This document shows positions 62,486-64,000 of a stretch of 64,000 nt of DNA, piece by piece. The notes under the pieces are model-generated. The model had not been told where the DNA came from, did not search any database, and saw nothing but the letters and a program-made list of their open reading frames with translations. Source of the stretch: Hyphomicrobium denitrificans ATCC 51888. GTDB taxonomy: Bacteria > Pseudomonadota > Alphaproteobacteria > Rhizobiales > Hyphomicrobiaceae. The position numbers were made by a program, and so were the translations under genes. The first letter of the stretch is position 1; each line of letters opens with the position of its first letter. The stretch is from contig NC_014313.1 in NCBI RefSeq assembly GCF_000143145.1, positions 1,612,001-1,676,000 of the forward strand, written 5' to 3'.

Positions 62486-63925
62486 ATGGGTGAACGCGTG
62501 AACGTCTCGTTTTTCCAGGAGCTGATGAACTCGATTGCCGAGCAGGGCCGGGCATTGTTGCCGAAGGCTCTGTTCGGAACCGTCGGCGGAGACTCGATCG
62601 AGGTTCTGGCGCGGGCGCTGATGTCGGGACGCGGCGAAGCGTCGGGCGTCGCGATCGCGCGACAGCTTCTGCTACAACTCAAGAAGGCGTCCACCGACGA
62701 GCGTCTGCAGTTCTACCGGTTCCTCGCGGATGAACTCCAACCGGATGCGGCGGAGGTTGCCGACGCGGCGCGCGGCTATCTCGATCAGCCGTCGGAAAAG
62801 AGCCTCGCGCGTTTGCAGAGCGCTTCCTACAGCCCACGCATGGAGTTCTTCCGGAGGCTCAACCTCGCGCCGGGAGCGACGGCGGAGATCGTCGCACTCA
62901 GAGCCGATCTCTTGCGGCATCTCAAAGCGGACGAAGCGCTCGCGGCGGTCGACCGCGATCTGCAGCGCTTGCTGACGTCGTGGTTCAATCGCGGCTTCCT
63001 GGTTCTGCGCCGCATCGACTGGCAGACGCCGGCGGCCATTCTGGAAAAAATCATCGCTTACGAAGCCGTGCACGAAATCCGCGGCTGGGACGACTTGCGC
63101 CGCAGGCTCGATCCGAAAGACCGGCGGTGCTTCGCCTTCTTCCACCCAGCGCTGGTCGATGAGCCCTTGATCTTCGTCGAAGTTGCGTTGATGCGTGAAA
63201 TCCCGGGAACGATCTCAGCCGTTCTCGATGCGCACCGCGACGACCACGATGTGCCGCCGACGACGGCCGTCTTCTACTCGATCTCGAACTGCCAGGAAGG
63301 TCTCAAGGGCATCTCGTTCGGCAATTTCCTGCTGAAGCAGGTGGTCGAGGACCTCGTTCGTGACACTCCGAGCCTCAAGACATTCGTGACATTGTCTCCG
63401 GTGCCGAGCTTCGCGCGCTGGCTCGACCGCGTGCTTGCGATCGACGGCGAAACGGGGCTCGATCCGGAGGAGCGCGCAACGCTGGCGCGGCTCAACGATC
63501 CGCGGTGGGTCGATGACGTTGCCAAAGGCGCGCCGGGGAGCGAGGAGCTGAAGCCGGTGCTGCTGTCGCTCGCGGCGCAGTATTTTCTCGCCGTGCGCTC
63601 GGCGGACGAGCGGCCCGTAGATCCCGTGGCGCGCTTTCATCTCGGCAATGGCGCGCGGCTCGAACGGGTCAACTGGCTCGCCGACACGTCCGAGCGGGGC
63701 CTCAGGGAAGCGCACGGCCTGATGGTCAATTACCGGTACGACCTCGGCGAAATCGAACGCAACCACGAAGCCTATGCGCAGGACGGCACGGTTGCGGCCT
63801 CGCGCGGCGTCCGCGCCTTGCTCAAGTCCGGCACCCAAATTACGGATCTTGCGGCGACTTCCGGTCTGCTCGCGCTGCCGAGCGTGGCGTCGGCAAAACG
63901 GGCGCGCTCCATGGGCTCCGATTGA
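62486..63925 (+). CDS. Malonyl-CoA decarboxylase
   Basis: 479 residues. The N-terminal helical domain (SFFQELMNSIAEQGRALLPK, RLQFYRFLADELQPDAAEVA) is followed by the catalytic GNAT-like domain: RCFAFFHPALVDEPLIFVEV, AVFYSISNCQEGLKGISFGN, FLLKQVVEDLVRDTPSLKTF, TLSPVPSFARWLDRVL. It converts malonyl-CoA to acetyl-CoA and CO2 in the cytoplasm. Malonyl-CoA synthetase (matB) and a transporter (matC) often accompany it but are not in the window; they may lie to the right. Confidence 0.94.
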   Translation: MGERVNVSFFQELMNSIAEQGRALLPKALFGTVGGDSIEVLARALMSGRGEASGVAIARQLLLQLKKASTDERLQFYRFLADELQPDAAEVADAARGYLDQPSEKSLARLQSASYSPRMEFFRRLNLAPGATAEIVALRADLLRHLKADEALAAVDRDLQRLLTSWFNRGFLVLRRIDWQTPAAILEKIIAYEAVHEIRGWDDLRRRLDPKDRRCFAFFHPALVDEPLIFVEVALMREIPGTISAVLDAHRDDHDVPPTTAVFYSISNCQEGLKGISFGNFLLKQVVEDLVRDTPSLKTFVTLSPVPSFARWLDRVLAIDGETGLDPEERATLARLNDPRWVDDVAKGAPGSEELKPVLLSLAAQYFLAVRSADERPVDPVARFHLGNGARLERVNWLADTSERGLREAHGLMVNYRYDLGEIERNHEAYAQDGTVAASRGVRALLKSGTQITDLAATSGLLALPSVASAKRARSMGSD

Positions 63926-64000
63926 ACCGTTTTTCGCTGCCAGACACGTAAACGAAGCCCTTGTCTTACCTATTTCCACGTGCAGTATGGCGCGGCTGGC

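Overview
The window looks like the chromosome of a methylotrophic alphaproteobacterium, most likely Hyphomicrobium or a close relative in Hyphomicrobiales. The evidence is a complete fhcC-fhcD-fhcA-fhcB set for tetrahydromethanopterin-linked formaldehyde oxidation, a lanthanide-type XoxF methanol dehydrogenase with its cytochrome and binding protein, OpgGH, FadL-type and NCCADLEER-type porins, and a GC-rich genome in which many antisense frames stay open. The genus is inferred from gene content only; no rRNA or other marker gene is present.

Region 1 (1 to about 10,600) is the right-hand part of a tailed prophage. It holds virion and ejection-type proteins, a tail fibre with an apparent frameshift, an endolysin with a C-terminal membrane anchor, a nested Rz/Rz1-like spanin pair, two HNH-AP2 homing-endonuclease-like genes, a small ADP-ribosyltransferase-like protein and several tiny membrane proteins. 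No integrase, terminase or capsid gene is in view, so the prophage continues to the left. Two hairpins follow the last phage frame.

Region 2 (10,757 to 17,008) carries housekeeping and envelope genes: an ankyrin protein, HdeD, a GlsB/YeaQ-type protein, a DipZ-like CcdA-thioredoxin fusion, a DUF1194 VWA protein and several secreted proteins of unknown function.

Region 3 (17,123 to 30,938) is a C1-oxidation island. The minus-strand fhc genes encode the formyltransferase/hydrolase complex that releases formate from formyl-H4MPT. On the plus strand lie a MxaD-like protein, a YVTN beta-propeller and two small secreted proteins. A cluster of three palindromic repeats follows, then a minus-strand MBL-fold quinoprotein-relay hydrolase, then xoxF-xoxG-xoxJ and a CXXCW-motif PQQ-associated gene. 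Together these cover methanol to formaldehyde in the periplasm and formyl-H4MPT to formate in the cytoplasm.

Region 4 (31,195 to 49,682) contains a Kef-type antiporter, transketolase and phosphoglycerate kinase, CcdA, ThiD, a FadL-type porin, an MFS transporter, an enolase-superfamily epimerase, a 918-residue membrane coiled-coil protein, an Hpt protein, a [2Fe-2S] ferredoxin next to a TrxR-like ferredoxin reductase, and a CelD/BcsL-like acetyltransferase.

Region 5 (49,745 to 63,925) contains a lipoprotein, a CoxE-like VWA protein, two tandem paralogous porins, opgG-opgH for osmoregulated periplasmic glucans, the ycjX-ycjF pair, a 28-residue membrane peptide, a protein with papain/C39-like motifs and malonyl-CoA decarboxylase. 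Most genes are ordinary. The least explained parts are the prophage accessory genes, the unassigned secreted proteins between fhc and xox, the palindromic repeats, the inverted repeat in front of xoxF, and several very small membrane proteins.
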